6,304 nt of DNA from Paracoccaceae bacterium (GTDB lineage Bacteria > Pseudomonadota > Alphaproteobacteria > Rhodobacterales > Rhodobacteraceae): positions 1-6,304 of the forward strand of contig SKWJ01000481.1 of the NCBI GenBank assembly GCA_007128995.1. The letters are read 5' to 3'. The notes under the pieces were generated by a model. That model worked only from the letters and a program-made list of their open reading frames with translations, searched no databases and had not been told where the DNA came from. Shown one piece after another: positions 5,222 through 6,304 of the stretch; position 1 is the first letter of the stretch, and every line of letters begins with the position of its first letter. Both the position numbers and the translations under genes were made by a program.

Positions 5222-6304
5222 ATGGCACTCGATCAGGCTGGAGAAAAAGGCATCTGGAAATCCGGCCGCGGCAGGGGGCGGTGGACGCCCAAGGGGCGGC
5301 AATTTGAAGATGCAGCCCTCACAGAGATACGCGCGCTTTTGGGGGAGCGACGGCGCGACAGGGATATGCTGATAGAATTCCTGCACCTGATTCAGGACGC
5401 ATTTGGACATCTGTCAGCGCGCCATCTTCGCGCACTGGCTGAAGACATGCGTTTGTCGATGGCAGAGGTTTGGGAAGTCGCCAGCTTCTATGTACATTTC
5501 GATCTGGTCAAGGAAGGCGAAACACCCCCACCTGATCTTACAATTCGTGTCTGTGACTCGCTGTCTTGTGAATTGGCAGGGTCCGCGGCATTGTATGACG
5601 CCTTGTCGAGGGGCGCGGACCCTGCGCGTGTGCGGGTGGTGCGCGCGCCCTGCATGGGGCGATGCGACAGCGCGCCTGTATTGGAACTTGGGCACAATCA
5701 TATTGATCATGCTACGGTGGCCAAAGTCGAATCCGCGATTGCGGCGGGCGACACGCAAGTGCATTTGCCAGAGTATCAGACCTTCGCGCAGTATAGGGCA
5801 GATGGCGGCTACACTGCACTTTCGGATTTGCGCAGCAACGGCCAATGGGAAGCCGTCCAGGAAATGATCCTTGCCTCCGGGTTACGCGGGCTAGGCGGGG
5901 CGGGGTTTCCGTCCGGGAAGAAATGGGGCTTCGTGCGATCAAACCCCGGCCCGCGCTATCTGGCCGTCAATGGCGATGAAGGCGAGCCTGGTACGTTCAA
6001 GGACCGCTATTACCTGGAGCGCACGCCTCATTTGATGCTTGAGGGAATGCTTATCGCCGCCTGGGCGGTCGAAGCTGCGCGCTGTTATATCTACATGCGC
6101 GATGAATATCCTGCGGTTCTGGAAATTCTGCGCCGCGAAATCAGTGCGCTTGAACAGGCCGCGCTGATAGCGCCGGGATATATTGAACTTCGTCGCGGGG
6201 CGGGTGCCTATATTTGCGGTGAAGAATCGGCGATGATTGAATCCATTGAGGGCAAGCGCGGATTGCCGCGCCACCGCCCACCCTATGTCGCACAGGTTGG
6301 CCTG
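5222..6304 (+). CDS. Fused NuoE-NuoF-type subunit, probably NAD-dependent formate dehydrogenase gamma/beta (FdsG-FdsB-like), 3' end cut
   Basis: Diaphorase part of a soluble NAD-linked enzyme, passing electrons between iron-sulphur clusters and NAD through FMN. The 361 visible codons run open to the right edge. After a basic N-terminal stretch (residues 13-27, GRGRGRW...PKGRQ) comes a thioredoxin-like NuoE domain (about 45-175) with the [2Fe-2S] ligands Cys111, Cys116, Cys144 and Cys148 (C-x4-C and C-x3-C). The NuoF-like domain follows, with glycine-rich GLRGLGGAGFPSG (220-232), NGDEGEPGTFKDR (250-262) and GAGAYICGEESAMIESIEGK (326-345) for FMN and NAD. The C-terminal [4Fe-4S] cysteines would lie outside the window. 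Fused NuoE-NuoF also occurs in HoxF of NAD-reducing hydrogenases, but the overall sequence resembles formate dehydrogenase beta subunits of Rhodobacteraceae. A molybdenum subunit gene (fdsA) should follow. Start ATG 5222 has a modest ribosome binding site. In-frame TTG 5204 and GTG 5177 are less likely. Confidence 0.88.
   Translation, partial: MALDQAGEKGIWKSGRGRGRWTPKGRQFEDAALTEIRALLGERRRDRDMLIEFLHLIQDAFGHLSARHLRALAEDMRLSMAEVWEVASFYVHFDLVKEGETPPPDLTIRVCDSLSCELAGSAALYDALSRGADPARVRVVRAPCMGRCDSAPVLELGHNHIDHATVAKVESAIAAGDTQVHLPEYQTFAQYRADGGYTALSDLRSNGQWEAVQEMILASGLRGLGGAGFPSGKKWGFVRSNPGPRYLAVNGDEGEPGTFKDRYYLERTPHLMLEGMLIAAWAVEAARCYIYMRDEYPAVLEILRREISALEQAALIAPGYIELRRGAGAYICGEESAMIESIEGKRGLPRHRPPYVAQVGL

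Noticed and set aside
5403..5867. 154-codon plus-strand frame near the right end
   Set aside because: It is a shadow of the NuoE-like domain, whose real frame keeps all four iron-sulphur cysteines.

Overview
The window looks like a chromosomal segment from an alphaproteobacterium of the Rhodobacterales (Rhodobacter/Paracoccus/Roseobacter relatives). This rests on recognised protein families: a long 3-methylthiopropionyl-CoA dehydrogenase (DmdC)-like acyl-CoA dehydrogenase, the tiny subunit IV of an aa3-type cytochrome c oxidase, and a NuoE-NuoF fusion of the type found in NAD-dependent formate dehydrogenases of this group. No database search was possible, so the assignment is by family recognition.

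Layout. Bases 1-654 (minus strand) hold the N-terminal 218 residues of a Sua5/YrdC/TsaC-type threonylcarbamoyl-AMP synthase, cut by the left edge. A 128-bp divergent spacer (655-782) carries a 14-bp palindrome and the ribosome binding site of the next gene. Everything after that reads on the plus strand: an acyl-CoA dehydrogenase (783-2489) overlapping by 4 bases a metallo-beta-lactamase-fold hydrolase (2486-3559). Then comes a compact trio: aa3 oxidase subunit IV (3626-3760, 44 aa), an uncharacterised lipoprotein (3774-4421, GTG start), and the pseudouridine synthase RluA (4429-5079). After a 142-bp spacer, a fused NuoE/NuoF-type subunit, most likely of an NAD-dependent formate dehydrogenase, starts at 5222 and runs open past the right edge.

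How the genes fit together. The dehydrogenase and hydrolase are probably translationally coupled and may act on the same acyl-CoA pathway. The last gene probably begins a formate dehydrogenase operon, which would feed NADH to respiration. The oxidase subunit, TsaC and RluA are housekeeping genes for respiration and tRNA/rRNA modification. I see no mobile element, CRISPR array, tRNA, rRNA or phage gene. The region looks like ordinary core genome. The least explained item is the lipoprotein, which has a His...Cys arrangement that could suggest a permuted papain-like (NlpC/P60) fold.
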